A stretch of DNA of 64,000 nucleotides, from positions 108,353 through 172,352 of the forward strand of contig JAXRKP010001069.1 of assembly GCA_037039925.1 (NCBI GenBank). Reading direction: 5' to 3'. Below are positions 10,937 to 22,731 of this stretch, one piece after another. Position 1 is the stretch's first letter; each line of letters starts with the position of its first letter. A program made the position numbers and the translations under genes. The notes beneath the pieces were generated by a model. The model did no database searches. It saw only the letters and a list, made by a program, of their open reading frames with translations, and was not told the origin of the DNA. This DNA comes from Doris montereyensis. Taxonomy: Eukaryota > Mollusca > Gastropoda > Nudibranchia > Dorididae.

Positions 10937-11633
10937 ACAAGAAAAGAAGACCAAACACACTTTATCGCTGCCTATCGCTTTTTTCGCTGGCTATCGTTCT
11001 TTATCGCTGCCTATCGCTCTTTATCGCTGCCTATCGCTCTTTATCGCTGCCTATCGCTCTTTATCGCTGCCTATCGCTCTTTATCGCAGCCTATTGCAGT
11101 CTATCGCAGCCTATCGCAGCCTATCGCCGCCTATCGCAGCCAATCGCTTTTTATCGCTCTTTATTGCTCTTTATCGCCCTTTGTCGCTCTTTATCGCTCT
11201 TTATCGCTCTTTATCGCTCTTTATCGCTCTTTATCACTCTACCGCCCTTTATTGCAGCCTATCGCAGCCTATTGCAAGCTATCGCAACCTATCGCAACCT
11301 ATCACAACCTATTGCTACCTATCGCAGCTTATCGCAGCCTATTGCACCCTATAGCCGTCTATCGCACCCTATCACACCTATCGCACCCTATCGCACCCTA
11401 TCTCACACTATCGCACCGTATCGCACCCTATCGCAGCTTATCGCACCCTATCGCACCATATCGCACCCTATCACAGCCTATCGCAGCCTATCGCAGCCTA
11501 TCGCAACCTATGGCTGTCTATGGCTGCCTATGGCTGCCTATGGCTGCTTTATCGCTCCCTATCGCTCCCTATCGCTCCCTATGGCTCGGTATCGCTGCCT
11601 ATCGCTGCCTATCGCTGCCTATGGCTCTAGACC
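10937..11633 (+). repeat. Family E block with ordered decamer subtypes (+)
   Basis: After a 24 bp C link, decamers appear in a fixed series: ATCGCTGCCT, ATCGCTCTTT, ATCGCAGCCT, ATCGCAACCT, ATCGCACCCT, ATCGCAGCCT, ATGGCTGCCT, ATCGCTCCCT, ATCGCTGCCT. The block then enters F through CTCTAGACCGCC. The same series, reversed, precedes or follows F islands at 12690, 20515, 22730, 37055 and 44432. Confidence 0.94.
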
Positions 11634-12108
11634 GCCTTAGACCGCTTTCAACCGCTTCGAACCGCTTCGAACCGTTTCGAACCGTTTCGAACCGTTTCGA
11701 ACCGCTTATAACCCCTTCGAACCCCTTCTGACCCCTTCTAACCCCTTCTAACCCCTTCTAATCCAGTCTTACCGCTTTTAACCGCTTGTAATCGCTTGTA
11801 ACCGCTTCTAACCGCTTCTAACCGCTTCCAACTACTTTTAAACCGCTTCCTACCGCTTTTAAACAGCTTCCTAAAGCTTCCATCCATTTTTATCCGCTTT
11901 TAACCGCTCTTTACCGCTTTCTCCATACAGCTTTTTACCGCTTCCTAACGCTTCCTACCATTTTCATACAGCTTCCTACAGTTTCCTACAGCTTTCATAT
12001 CCTTTTAACCGCTTTTAACCGCTCTTTACCGCTTTGAACCGCTCCTTACCGCTTTTTACAGCTTTCTAGAGTTTCCTACCGCTTCTAACCGCTCTAATAC
12101 GTCCCCAT
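11634..12108 (+). repeat. Satellite family F decamer array (+)
   Basis: Ten-base units near ACCGCTTCTA. Sub-blocks are AACCGTTTCG (11670-11700), AACCCCTTCT (11710-11760), then more diverged units such as ACAGCTTCCT. Landmark 11760-11790 (AATCCAGTCTTACCGC) is the reverse complement of sequence at 36951-36985 and 44258-44290. The distal part (12090-12130: CCCCATCCCTCCCCATCCC) mirrors 36690-36720. The family shares the A-Y-CGCT core with E. Confidence 0.92.
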
Positions 12109-12652
12109 CCCTCCCCATCCCTGCCCATCACTTTATCGCTGCCCATCCCTCTGTATCGCTGCCCATCCCTCTTTATCGCTGCCTATGGCTCTTTATTGCT
12201 GTCGATCCCTCTTTATCGCTGCCCATCCTCTTTATCGCCGCCTATCGCTCTTTATCGCTGCCTATGGCTCTTTATCGCTGCCTATGGCTGCCTATCGCTG
12301 TTTATGGCTGCCTATCGCTGCCTATCGCTGCCTATGGCTGCCTATCGCTGCCTATGGCTGCCTATCGCTGCATATGGCTGCCTATCGCTGTCTATCGCTC
12401 TTTATCACAGCCTATCGCTGTTTATCGCAGCCTATCGCTCTTTATCGCAGCCTATCGCTCTTTATCGCAGGCTATCGCTCTTTATCAGTCTTTATCGCTC
12501 TTTATCGCAGCCTATCGCTCTTTATCGCAGCCTATCGCTCCCTATCGCTGCCTATCGTAGCCTATCGCAGCCTATCGCATCCTATCGCAGGCTATCGCAG
12601 CCTATCGCAGCCTATCACAGCCTAGGGCAGCCTATCGCAGCCTATCGAAACG
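12109..12652 (+). repeat. Family E block (+)
   Basis: Starts with CCCATCCCTC decamers, passes to ATGGCTGCCT/ATCGCTGCCT, then ATCGCTCTTT and ATCGCAGCCT. Phase is good. It ends where F-type sequence in the opposite orientation begins. Confidence 0.94.
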
Positions 12653-12692
12653 GTTCAAAGCGGTTTAAAGCGGTCTAAGGCGGTCTAGAGCG
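12653..12692 (-). repeat. F remnant at an inversion junction
   Basis: About four F units (GGTTCAAAGCGG, TTTAAAGCGG, TCTAAGGCGG, TCTAGAGC) read on the minus strand. They sit exactly where E changes from + to - orientation. Similar remnants lie at 13366-13405, 20485-20517 and 22690-22730. Confidence 0.88.
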
Positions 12693-13365
12693 ATAGGCAG
12701 CGATAGGTAGCGATAGGGGAGTGATAGGGAGCCATAGGGAGCGATAGGGAGCGATAGGGAGCGATAAGCAGCCATAGGCAGCCATATGCAGCCATAGGCA
12801 GCCATAGGCAGCCATAATCAGCCAGAGGCAGCCATAGGCTGCGATAAAGAGCGATAGGCTGCGATAGGGTGCGATAGGGTGCGATAAACAGCGATAGGCT
12901 GCAATAGGGTGCAATAGGTGCGATAGGGTGCGATAGGGTGCGATAGGCGGCGATAGGGTGCGACAGGCTGCGATAGGCTGCAATAGGCTGCGATAGGTTG
13001 CAATAGGTTGTGATAGGTTGCGATAGGGTGTCATAGGTTGCGATAGGCTGCGATAGGCTGCGATAGCCTGCGATAGGTTGCGAAAGGCTGCGAAAGGCTG
13101 CGATACGCTGTGATAAAGAGGATAAGGAGCGATAAAGAGCGATAAAGAGCGACAAAGAGCGACAAAGAACGATAAAGAGCGATAAAGAGCGATAAAGAGT
13201 GATAAAGAGTGATAAAGAGTGACAAAGAGCGATAAAGAGCGATAAAGAGCGATAAAGAGCGATAAAGAGCAATAAAAGCGATAAAGAGTGATAAAGAGTG
13301 ATAAAGAGCGATAAAGAGCGATAAAGAGCAATAAAGAGCGATAAATAAAGAGCAATAAAGAGCGA
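12693..13365 (-). repeat. Family E block with ordered subtypes (-)
   Basis: Reverse-complement decamers run in the order GATAGGCAGC, GATAGGGAGC, CATAGGCAGC, GATAGGCTGC, GATAGGGTGC, one GATAGGCGGC, GATAGGTTGC, GATAGGCTGC, GAAAGGCTGC, the landmark GATACGCTGTGATAAAGAG, then GATAAAGAGC. This is the mirror of 10961-11633. Confidence 0.94.
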
Positions 13366-13405
13366 TTCAAAGTGGTTCAAAGCGGTCTAAGGCGGTCTAG
13401 AGCAA
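13366..13405 (-). repeat. F remnant between two E blocks
   Basis: GATTCAAAGTGGTTCAAAGC, then GGTCTAAGGCGGTCTAGAGC. It separates two successive E series in the same orientation and marks a higher-order unit boundary. Confidence 0.87.
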
Positions 13406-14984
13406 TAGGCAGCGATAGGCAGCGATAGGCAGCCATAGTCAGCGATAGGGAGCAATAGGGAATGATAAGCAGCTCTAGGCAGTCATAGGCAGCCATAGGC
13501 AGCCATGGGCAGCCATAGGCAGCCATAGGCAGCCATAGGCTGCGATAGGCTGCGATAGAATACGATAGGCTGCGATAGGGTGCGATAGGGTGCGATAGGA
13601 TGCGATAGGCTGCGATAGTGTGCGATAGGCGGCGATAGGGTGCGATAGGCTGCGATAGGCTGCGATAGGGTGCAATAGGTTAAGATAGGTTGCGATAGGC
13701 TGCGATAGGCTGCGATAGTAGGTTGCAATAGGTTATGATAGGCTGCGATAGGCTGCGATAGGGTGCGATAGTGTGCGATAGGCGGCGATAGGGTGCGATA
13801 GGCTGCGATAGGCTGCGATAGGCTGCGATAGGTTGCAATAGGTTAAGATAGGTTGCGATAGGTTGCGATAAGTTGCGATAGGATGCGATAGGCTGCGATA
13901 GACTGCAATATGCTGAGATACGCTGTGATAAAGAGCGATAAGGAGCGATAAAAAGTGATAAAAAGCGATAAAGAGCGATAAAGAGCGATAGGCTGCGATA
14001 GGCTGCGATAGGCTGCGATAGGCTGCGATAGGCTGCGGTAGGCTGCGATACGCTGTGATAAAGAGCGATAAGGAGCGATAAAGAGCGATAAAGAGCGATA
14101 AAGAACGACAGGCTCCGATAAAGAGCGATAGGCTGCGATAAAGAGCGATAAAGAGCAATAAAGAGCGATAAAGAGTCATAAAGAGCGATAAAGAGCGATA
14201 AAGAGCGATAAAGAGCGATAGGTTGCGATAAAGAGCGATAGGCTGCGATAACGAGCGATAAAGAGCGATAAAGAGCGATAAAGAGCGATAAAGAGCGATA
14301 AAGAGCGATAAAGAGCGATAAAGAGCGATAAAGAGCGATAAAGAGCGATAAAGAGCGATAAAGAGCGATAAAGAGCGATAAAGAGCTATAAAGAGCGATA
14401 AAGAACGAAAAGAGCGATACAGAGCGATAAAGAGCGATACAGAGCGATAAAGAGCGATAAAGAGCGATAAAGAGCGATAAAGAGCGATAGGCTGCGATAG
14501 GACTTCGATAACCTGCGATAGGCTGCGATAGGCTGCGATAGGCTGCGATTGGCTGCGATAAAGCTGCGATAAAGAGCGATAAAGAGCGTAAAGAGCGATA
14601 GGCTGCGATAAAGAGCGATAGGCTTCGATAAAGAGCGATAGGCTGCTAATAAAGAGCGATAGGCTGCGATAGAGTGCGATAGGCTGCGATAAGCTGTGAT
14701 AGGCTGCGATAGGCAGCGATAAAGAGCTGCCATAGCCGCGATAGGCAGCCATAGGCAGCGATAGGCAGCGATAGGTAGCCATAAGCAGCAATAGCAGCCA
14801 TAGGCTGCGATAAAGAGCCATAGCCAGCGATAAAGAGCCATAGGCAACGATAAAGAGCGATAGGCAGCGATAAAGAGCCATAGGCAGCGATAAAGAGGGA
14901 TTGGCAGCTATAAAGAGGATGGCCAGAGATAAAGAGCCATAGGCAGCGATAAAGAGGATGGGCAGCGATAAAGAGGGATGGGCA
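13406..14984 (-). repeat. Family E block (-)
   Basis: A second copy of the ordered series. Its GGGTGC/GGCGGC/GGCTGC part is present twice (13560-13700 and 13750-13900). A long homogeneous GATAAAGAGC run follows (about 14150-14490), then CATAGGCAGC/GATAGGGATGGGC decamers, up to a palindromic strand switch. The minus-strand open frame of 382 codons is a repeat artefact. Confidence 0.94.
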
Positions 14985-14994
14985 GCGATATCGC
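14985..14994. repeat. Strand-switch palindrome GCGATATCGC
   Basis: Perfect 10 bp palindrome where E changes from minus to plus. The same sequence marks minus-to-plus switches at 43375, 48655, 51121, 52681, 54943, 56495 and 63701. Confidence 0.9.
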
Positions 14995-15308
14995 TCTTTA
15001 TCGCGACCTATGGCTGCCTATCGCTGCTTATCTCTGCCTATCGCTGCCTATCGCTGCCTATGGCTGACTATCGCTGCCTATGGCTGCCTATCGCTGAATA
15101 TGGCTGCCTATCGCTGCCTATCGCTGCCTATGGCTGCCTATGGCTGCCTATCGCTGCCTATGGCTCTTTATCGCTGCCTGTGGCTCTTTATTGCTGCCTA
15201 TGGCTCTTTATCGCTGCCTATGGCTCTTTATCGCTGCCTATGGCTCTTTATCGTTGCCTAGGGCTCTTTATCGCGCTGCCTATGGCTATTTATCGCGCTG
15301 CCTATGGC
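14995..15308 (+). repeat. Short E block (+), ATGGCTGCCT subtype
   Basis: About 30 decamers of ATGGCTGCCT, ATCGCTGCCT and ATGGCTCTTT. It ends GCGCTGCCTATGGCTCC, then GATAAAGAGC. This is the reverse complement of the plus-to-minus junction used at 50590, 52122, 54408 and 55932. Confidence 0.92.
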
Positions 15309-17160
15309 TCCGATAAAGAGCGATAAAGAGCGATAAAGAGTGATAAAGAGCGATAAAAAGCGATAAAGAGCGATAAATAGCGATAGGCTGCGACAAGGTG
15401 CGATAGGGTGCGATAGGGTGCGATAGGGTGCGATAGGGTGCGATAGGGTGCGATAGGTTGCGATAGGGTGCGATAGGCTAGGCGATAGGCTGCGATAGGC
15501 TGCGATAGGTTGCAATAGGTTATGATAGGTTGCGATAGGTTGCGATAGGTTGCGATATGGCGATAGGCTGCGATAGGCTGCGAAAGGCTGCGATAGCTGT
15601 GATAAAGAGCGAAAGCCTGCGAAAGGCTGTGATAAAGAGCGATAAAGAACGATAAAGAGCGATAAAGAGCGAAAAAGAGCGATAAAGAGCGATAGGCTGC
15701 GATAGGCTGCGATAGGCTGCGATAGGCTGCGAGGCTGCGATAGGCTGCGATAGGAGCGATAAAGAGGCGATAGGCTGCGATACGCTGTGATAAAGAACGA
15801 TAAAGAGCGATAGGTGATAAAAGAGGATAAAGAGCGATAAAGAGCGATAGGCTGCGATAGGCGATCGATAAGAGCGATAAAGAGCGATAAAGAGCGATAA
15901 AGAGCGATAAAGAGCGATAAAGAGCGATAAAGAGCGATAAAGAGCGATAGGCTGCGATAAGATAAAGAGCGATAAAGACTGCGATAAAGAGCGATAAAGA
16001 GCGATAAAGAGCGATAAAGAGCGATAAAGAAGGAGCGATAACAAGCGATAAAGAGCGATAAAGAGCGATAAAGAGCGATAAAGAGCGATAGGCTGCGATA
16101 AAGAGCGATAAAGAGCGATAAAGAGCGATAAGGAGCGATAAAGAGCGATAAAGAGCGACAGGCTCCGATAAAGAGCGATAAAGAGCGATGCGATAAAGAG
16201 CGATAAAGAGCGATAAAGAGCGATAAGGCTGCGATAAAGAGCGATAAAGAGCGATAAAGAGCGATAAAGAGCGATAAGGCTGCGATAAAGAGCGATAAAA
16301 AGCGATCGCTGATAAAGAGCGATAAAGAGCGATAAAGAGCGATAAAAAGCGATAAAGAGCGATAAAGAGTGATAAAGAGCGATAAAGAGCGATAAAGAGC
16401 GATAAAGAGCGATAAAGAGCGATAAAGAGCGATAAAGAGCGATAAAGAGCGATAGGCTGCGATAGGCTGCGATAGGCTGCGATAAGGAGCCGATAAGGAG
16501 CGATAGGCTGCGATAGGCTGCGATAGGATTGTGATAAAGAGCAGCGATAAAGAGCGAGAAAAGGATAAAGAGCGATAAAGAGCGATAAGCTCTTTATCGA
16601 TAAAGAGCGATTTTTTGCCGCCATCGTTCTTTATCGATAGGCTGCGATAAAGAGCAATAAAGAGCGATAAAGAGCTATCGCTGCGATAAAGAGCGATTTG
16701 CGACAAAGAGCAATAGGCTGCGATAAAGAGCCGATAGGCTTTATCGCGATAAAAGCGAGCGATAAAGATCGATAAAGAGCGATAAAGAGCGATAAAGAGC
16801 GATAAAGAGCGATAAAAAGCGATAAAGAACAATAAAAGCGATAAAGAGCGATAGAGCGAAAAAGCTCTTAAAGAGCGATAAAGAGCGATAAAGAGCGATA
16901 AAGACTTGATAAAGAGCGATAAAAGCGATAAAGAGCGATAAAGAGCGATAAAGAGCGATAAAGAGCGATAGAGAGCGATAAAGAGCGATAGGCTGCGATA
17001 GCTCTTCGATAACCTGCGATAGGCTTTTATCGAGCGATAGGCTGCGATAAAGAGCGATAAAGAGCGATAAATAGCGATAAAGAGCGATACCGCTGCTTGA
17101 GCATAAAGAGCGATAGGCAGCGATAAAGAGCGATAGGCTGCGATAAAGATCGATAGGCGA
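15309..17160 (-). repeat. Family E array (-), phase increasingly broken
   Basis: Starts with GATAAAGAGC, passes GATAGGGTGC/GATAGGTTGC/GATAGGCTGC (15390-15600), then mostly GATAAAGAGC. Unlike 12.7-14.4 kb, many decamers are truncated or fused. From about 16580 short inverted pieces appear, for example the 20 bp palindrome GCTCTTTATCGATAAAGAGC at about 16590. Confidence 0.92.
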
Positions 17161-17530
17161 TAAAGAGCGATAGGCTCGATATCGCTCTTTAGGCTCGATA
17201 TCGCTGCGATAAAGTTCTTGATAGGCTGCGATCGCAGCGAAAAGGCTGCGATTATCAGCGATATCGCGATAAAGAGCGATAGCGATATCGAGCTTTTTCG
17301 GTCTGCGATAGGCGCTTAAGATAGCCGATAGGCAGCGCTAAAGAGCAATAGGCAGCGATAATCGCTAGGCAACGATAAAGAGCGATAGGCAGCGATAAAG
17401 AGCGATAAACAGCGATAGGCGATAGGCAGCCTATAGGCAGCGATAAAGAGCCATCAAGCAGCGATAAAGAGGATAGGCAGCGATAAAAGATATCGCGATA
17501 AAGCACAGGCGATAAAGAGCCTTATCGCTG
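17161..17530. repeat. Scrambled E decamers, mixed orientation
   Basis: E decamers of both orientations change over within tens of bases (GATATCGCTCTTTAGGCTCG, GCGATCGCAGCG). No unique sequence is seen. Confidence 0.85.
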
Positions 17531-18400
17531 CCAATCAAGGATGCAACCTATCGCAGCCTATCGCACCTATCGCTGCCTATCGCCGCCTATGGCTGCCTAT
17601 CACTGCCTATCGCTGCCTATGGCTGCCTATCGCTGCCTATCGCTGCCTATCGCTGCCTATGGCTGCCTATCGCTGCCCATGGCTCTTTATCGCTGCCTGC
17701 CTTTATCGCTGCCTATGGCTCTTTATCGCTGCCCATCCTCTTTATCGGCCTATGGCTCTTTATTTATCTTTATGGCTGCCTAGGGCTCTTTATCGCGCTG
17801 CCTATGGCTGCCTTTATCGCTGCCTATGCAACCTATGACTGGCTATCACAGCCTATCGCAGCCTATCACAGCCTATCACAGCCTATCACAGCCTATCATC
17901 GCAGTCTATCGCAGCCTATCGCAGCCTATCACAGCCTATCACAGCCTATCACAGCCTATCACAGTTTATCGCAGCCTATCACTCTTTATCGCAGCCTATC
18001 GCTCTTTATCGCTCTTGATCGCTCTTTATCGAGCCTATCGCTTTTTTCGCCGATCAATCCATCGTTTATCGCAGCCATATCGTTCTTTATCGCAGCCTAT
18101 CGCCTTTGTCGCTCTTTTTGCAGCCTATCGCTCTTTATCGCTCTTTTTCGAGCCGATCGGGTTTATCGCTGATTTATCGCTTTATCGAGCTTTATCGCTC
18201 TTTATCGCAGCCTACCGCAGCCTATCGCAGCCTATCGCAGTCTATCGCAGCCTATCGCAGCCTATCGCACTTTATCGCTGCTTTATCGCTTTTTATCGCT
18301 CTTTATCGCTGTTTATCGCTCGTTATCGCTCTTTATCGCTCTTTATCGCAGCCGATATCGCTCTTTAGGCAGCCTATCGCTCTATCTCGAAAGGTTTCGA
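17531..18400 (+). repeat. Family E block (+)
   Basis: ATCGCAGCCT and ATGGCTGCCT decamers, then ATCACAGCCT runs (17840-17990), then ATCGCTCTTT with interruptions. The phase is moderately broken. The frequent ATCAC variant is the CpG-to-CpA form of the decamer. Confidence 0.9.
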
Positions 18401-19800
18401 AAGCCTGCGATCGCTGTGATACCGCTCTTTTTCGAGCTTTAAAGAGCGATATCGATCTTTATCGAAGCTTTATCGCTTTTCGATCGCACTTTAGGGAGCG
18501 ATTATCGCGACTTTATCCCAATAAACCGCAGCCTAAAGCGATAGGCGCAGCCTAATCGCAGCCTATCGCAGCTTCGATCGCAGTGCTATCGCAGCCTATC
18601 GCTGCAATAGGCGGCGATCTTTGTCACTTTTGCAATAGGCTGCGATAGGCTGTTTATCGCTAGGCTTTATCGCTTGCGATATTGTTCTAGGTTATCGCTT
18701 TTATCGATAGGTTTATCGTTCTTTTATACTTGCGATAGGCTGCGATAGGCTTTTATCGCGATTTATCGCGATTTAGGGCTGCAATAGGTTGCAAAATCGC
18801 TGCGATACGCTGTGATAAAGAGCGATTTTGTCGATAAAGAGCTTTATGGCTCTTTATGGCTTTTTAGAGCGCTTTATACAGAGCGATAAAGAGCAATAGG
18901 CTGCGATCGCTGCTTATCGCAGATAGGCTTCGCAGGCCGATAGGCTGCGGTAGGCTGCAATATCGCAGCCAATCGGAGGCGATAAACAGCGATATCGCAG
19001 CGATAAAGATCGACAGGATAATAAAGAGTGAAAGATCGCGATATCTGCGATAAAGAGCGATAAAGAGCAATAAAGAGCGAAGGCTGCGATAAAGAGCGAT
19101 AAGCTGCAATCACAACCTGCGATTGCAACCTATCGCAGCCGATATCGCACGATATCGCACGATAAAGGCCGATCTATCGACCCCTATCGCACGATAAAGA
19201 GCAACCCAGATCGCAGAGCGATCACACGATAAATCGCATAAAGTCGCACCCTATCGAAGAGCGATAAAGATCGATCTAAGGGATCTAATAGCGATCCCCA
19301 TCGATAAAGAGCCATAAAGAGCGATACCCAGCGATTTATCGATAAAGCCAGATCCTCTTTATCGATGCCCATCCTCATAATCGCTGCCTGTCGATAGGCC
19401 TTTATGCGATAGGCTTCGATAGGCTCTTTATCGCTGCCTAAATGGCGAAAAAAGCGATAAAAAGCGATAAAGAGCGATAAAGAGCGATCGCTCCGATAAA
19501 GAGCAATAAAGAGCGCTAAAGAACGATGCCTAAATCGCGATCATGAGCGATGAGCAATCAAGAGCCTAATGGCGATAAAGAGCGATATCGGCGATAGACC
19601 GATGGCTGCGATATCGCTGCCTAAAGGCGCGATAAAGAGCCTAAAGCCGCGATAAAGAGCATAAAGAGCGATATCGCTGCGATAAAAAGCGATTTATCGA
19701 TAAAGAGCGATAGGCTGCTATTATCGATAGATCGCGATATCGCTTTTGATCGCTCTTTATGCGATAGCCTGCGATAAGCTGCGATTTACTGCGACAAGGC
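18401..19800. repeat. Scrambled E decamers, mixed orientation
   Basis: Fragments of both strands alternate and F-like bits occur. No run longer than about 100 bp keeps one orientation. The landmark GATACGCTGTGATAAAGAG is still recognisable at about 18803. I see no gene or RNA in this 1.4 kb. Confidence 0.82.
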
Positions 19801-20484
19801 TGCGCGATAGGCTGCGATAAAGAGCGATAGGAGCGATAAGCGATAAGAGCGATAGGCTGCGATAAAAGATAAAGAGCGATAGGCTGCGATAAAGTGCGAT
19901 AGGCTGCGATAAAGAGCGATAGGCTGCGATAAAGTGCGATAGGCTGCGATAAACAGCGATAGGAAGCGATAGGGTGCGATAGGGAGCGATAGGTGCGATA
20001 GGGAGCGATAGGCAGCGATAGGCAGCGCGATAAAGAGCCATAGGCAGCGATAAGCAGCGATGAGACAGCCATAGGCAGCGCGATAAAGAGCCATAGGGTG
20101 CGATAAAGAGGATGCGATAGATAAAGAGCGATAGGCGATAGGTTGCGATAGGCTGCGATAGGCTACGATAGGCTGCGATAGGAGCGATAGGCTGCGATAG
20201 GCTGCGATAGGCTGCGAAAGGCTGCGAAAGCCTGCGATACGCTGTGATAAAGAGCGATAAAGAGCGATAAAGAGCGATAAAGAGCGATAAAGAGTGATAA
20301 TAAAGAGTCGATAAAGAGCGATAAAGAGCGATAAAGAGCGATAAAGAGCGATAAAGAGCGATAGGCTGCGATAAAAGCGATAGGCTGCGATAAAGAACGA
20401 GATAAAGAGCGATAAAGAGCGATAAAGAGCGATAAAGGACAATAAAGAGCGATAAAGAGCGATAAAGAGCGATAAAATGCGATT
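19801..20484 (-). repeat. Family E block (-)
   Basis: GATAGGCTGC, GATAGGGTGC, GATAGGCAGC and CATAGGCAGC decamers, followed by GATACGCTGTGATAAAGAG at about 20230 and a GATAAAGAGC run. It ends at an F remnant. Confidence 0.92.
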
Positions 20485-20517
20485 CGAAGCGGTCGAAAGC
20501 GATCTAAGACGGTCTAG
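20485..20517 (-). repeat. F remnant at E unit boundary
   Basis: ATTCGAAGCGGTCGAAAGCG, then ATCTAAGACGGTCTAGAGC. It has the same position in the E series as 13366-13405. Confidence 0.87.
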
Positions 20518-22690
20518 AGCAATAGTCAGCGATAGGCAGCGATAGGCAGCGATAGGAACGATAGGGAGCGATAGGGAGCGATAGGGAGCGATAGGGAGTG
20601 ATAAGTTGGTGATAGGTTGCAATAGGCAGTGATAGAAAGCGATAGGCAGCGATAGGCAGACATAGATTGCGATAGGCTGCGATAGGCTGCGATAGGCTGC
20701 GATAGGGTGCGATAGGTTATGATAGGTTGCAATAGGTTGCGATAGGTTGCGATAGGCTGCGATAGGCTGCGCGATAAACTGCGATATGAGAGCGATAAAG
20801 CTGCGATAAACTGCGATAGGTTGCGAAAGAGCGCAAAAAGGTTGCGAAGGTTGCGATACAGAGCGATAAAGAGCGATAGGCTGCGATAAACGATAAAGAA
20901 CGATAAAGAGCGATAGGGCTGAGATAGGTTGCGATAGGCTGCGAAAGGCTGCGATACGCTGTGATAAAGAGCGATAAAGAGCGATAAAGAGCGATAAAGA
21001 GCGATAAAGAGCGACAGGCTCCGATAAAGAGCGATAAAGAGAAAGGCTGCGATAGGCTGCAATAAGAGCGATAAAAGAGCTGCGATAAAGAGCGATAGGC
21101 TGCGATAAGGAGCGATAGGCTGCGATAAAGAGCGATAAGGAGCGATAAAAGCGAAAGCGATAAAGAGCGATAAAGAGCGATAAAGAGCGATAAAGAGCAA
21201 TAAAGAGCGATAAACAGCGATAAAGAGCGATAAAGAGCGATAAAGAGCGATAAATAGCGATAAAGAGCGATAAAGAGCGATAAAAAGTAATAAAAGCGAT
21301 AAAGAGCGATAAAGAGCGATAAAGAGCGATAAAGAGCGATCAAGAGCGATAAGAGCGATAAAGAGCGATAAAGAGCGATAAAGAGCGATAAAGAGCGATA
21401 AAGAGCGATAAAGAGCGATAAAGAGCGATAAAGAGCGATAGGCTGCGATAGGCAGCGAGAGGCTGCAATAGGCTGCGGTAGGCTGCGATAGGCCGTGGTA
21501 GCCTGCGATAGGCTTCGATAGGCTGTGATAAAGAGCGATAAGGAGCGATAAAAATCGATAAAAAGGATAAAAAGCGATAAAGAGCGATAAAAAAAGCGAT
21601 AAAGAGCGATAAAGAGCGATAGGCTCCGATAAAGAGCGATAAAGAGCGATAAAGAGCGATAAAGAGCGATAAAAAAGCGATGAAGAGCGATAAAGAGCGA
21701 TAAAGAGCGATAAAGAGCGATAAAGAGCCGATAAAAGCGATAGGCGATAGGCGGCGATAGGCGGCGATAGGCTGCGATAGGCTGCGATAAGGCTGCGATA
21801 GGCTGCGATAAAGAGCGATAAAGAGCGATAAAGAGCGATAAAGAGCGATAGGCTGCGATAAAGAGCGATAGGCTGCGATAAAGAGCGATAGGCGATGGAA
21901 CGATAAAGAGCGGTTGCGATATTAAAGAGCGATAGGCTGCGATAGGCTGCGATACGCTAGCGATAAAGAGCGATAGACTGCGATAGGCTGCGTTAGGGAG
22001 CGATAAAGGCGATGCGATAAAGAGCGATAGGCTGCGATAAAGAGCGATAAAGAGCGATAGGCTGCGATAAAGATCGATAAAGAGCGAGAGGCGATAAAGA
22101 GCGAGGCTCCGATAAAGAGCGATAGGCTGCGATAAAGAGCGATAGGCTGCGATCAACAGCGATAGAAAGCGATAGGCAGCGATATAGCGATAAAGATCGA
22201 TACAGAGCGATAAAGAGCGATAAAAGTGCGATAGGCTGCGATAAAGAGCGATAGGCAGCGATAAAGAGCGATAGGCAGCGATAGGCAGTGCGATAGGGAG
22301 CAATAGGGTGCGATAAAGAGCGATAGGGTGCGATAAAGAGCGATAGGTTGCGATAGGCTGCGAAAGGCTGCGATAGGCTCCCGATAGGTTGCGATAGGCT
22401 GCGATAGGTTGCGATAGGCTGCGATAGGCTGCGATAGGCTGCGATACACGAAAAGAGCGATACGCTGTGATAAAGAGCGATAAAGAGCGATAAAGAGCGA
22501 TAAAGAGCGATAAAGAGCGATAAAGAGCAATAAAGAGCGATAAAGAGCGATAAAGAGCGATAAAGAAAGGATAAAGAGATAAAGAGCGAAAAAGAACGAT
22601 AGGCTGCGATAAAGAGTGATAAAGAGCGATAAAGAGCGATAAAGAGCAATAAAGAGCGATAAAGAGCGATAAAGAGCGATAAAATGCGAT
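20518..22690 (-). repeat. Family E block (-) with ordered start
   Basis: The ordered series restarts after F: GATAGGCAGC, GATAGGGAGC, GATAGGCTGC, GATAGGTTGC, GAAAGGCTGC, then GATACGCTGTGATAAAGAG at about 20955 and long GATAAAGAGC runs. Indels are frequent. Confidence 0.92.
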
Positions 22691-22731
22691 TCGAAGCGGT
22701 TGAAAAGCGATCTAAGGCGGTCTAGAGCAAT
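22691..22731 (-). repeat. F remnant at E unit boundary
   Basis: ATTCGAAGCGGTTGAAAAGC, then GATCTAAGGCGGTCTAGAGC. With 20485 this gives an E higher-order spacing of about 2.2 kb in this orientation. Confidence 0.87.

Noticed and set aside
18401..19800. Possible unique or genic sequence in an irregular region
   Set aside because: On inspection it is made of short E decamer pieces in both orientations. No codon structure, tRNA fold or conserved motif was seen.
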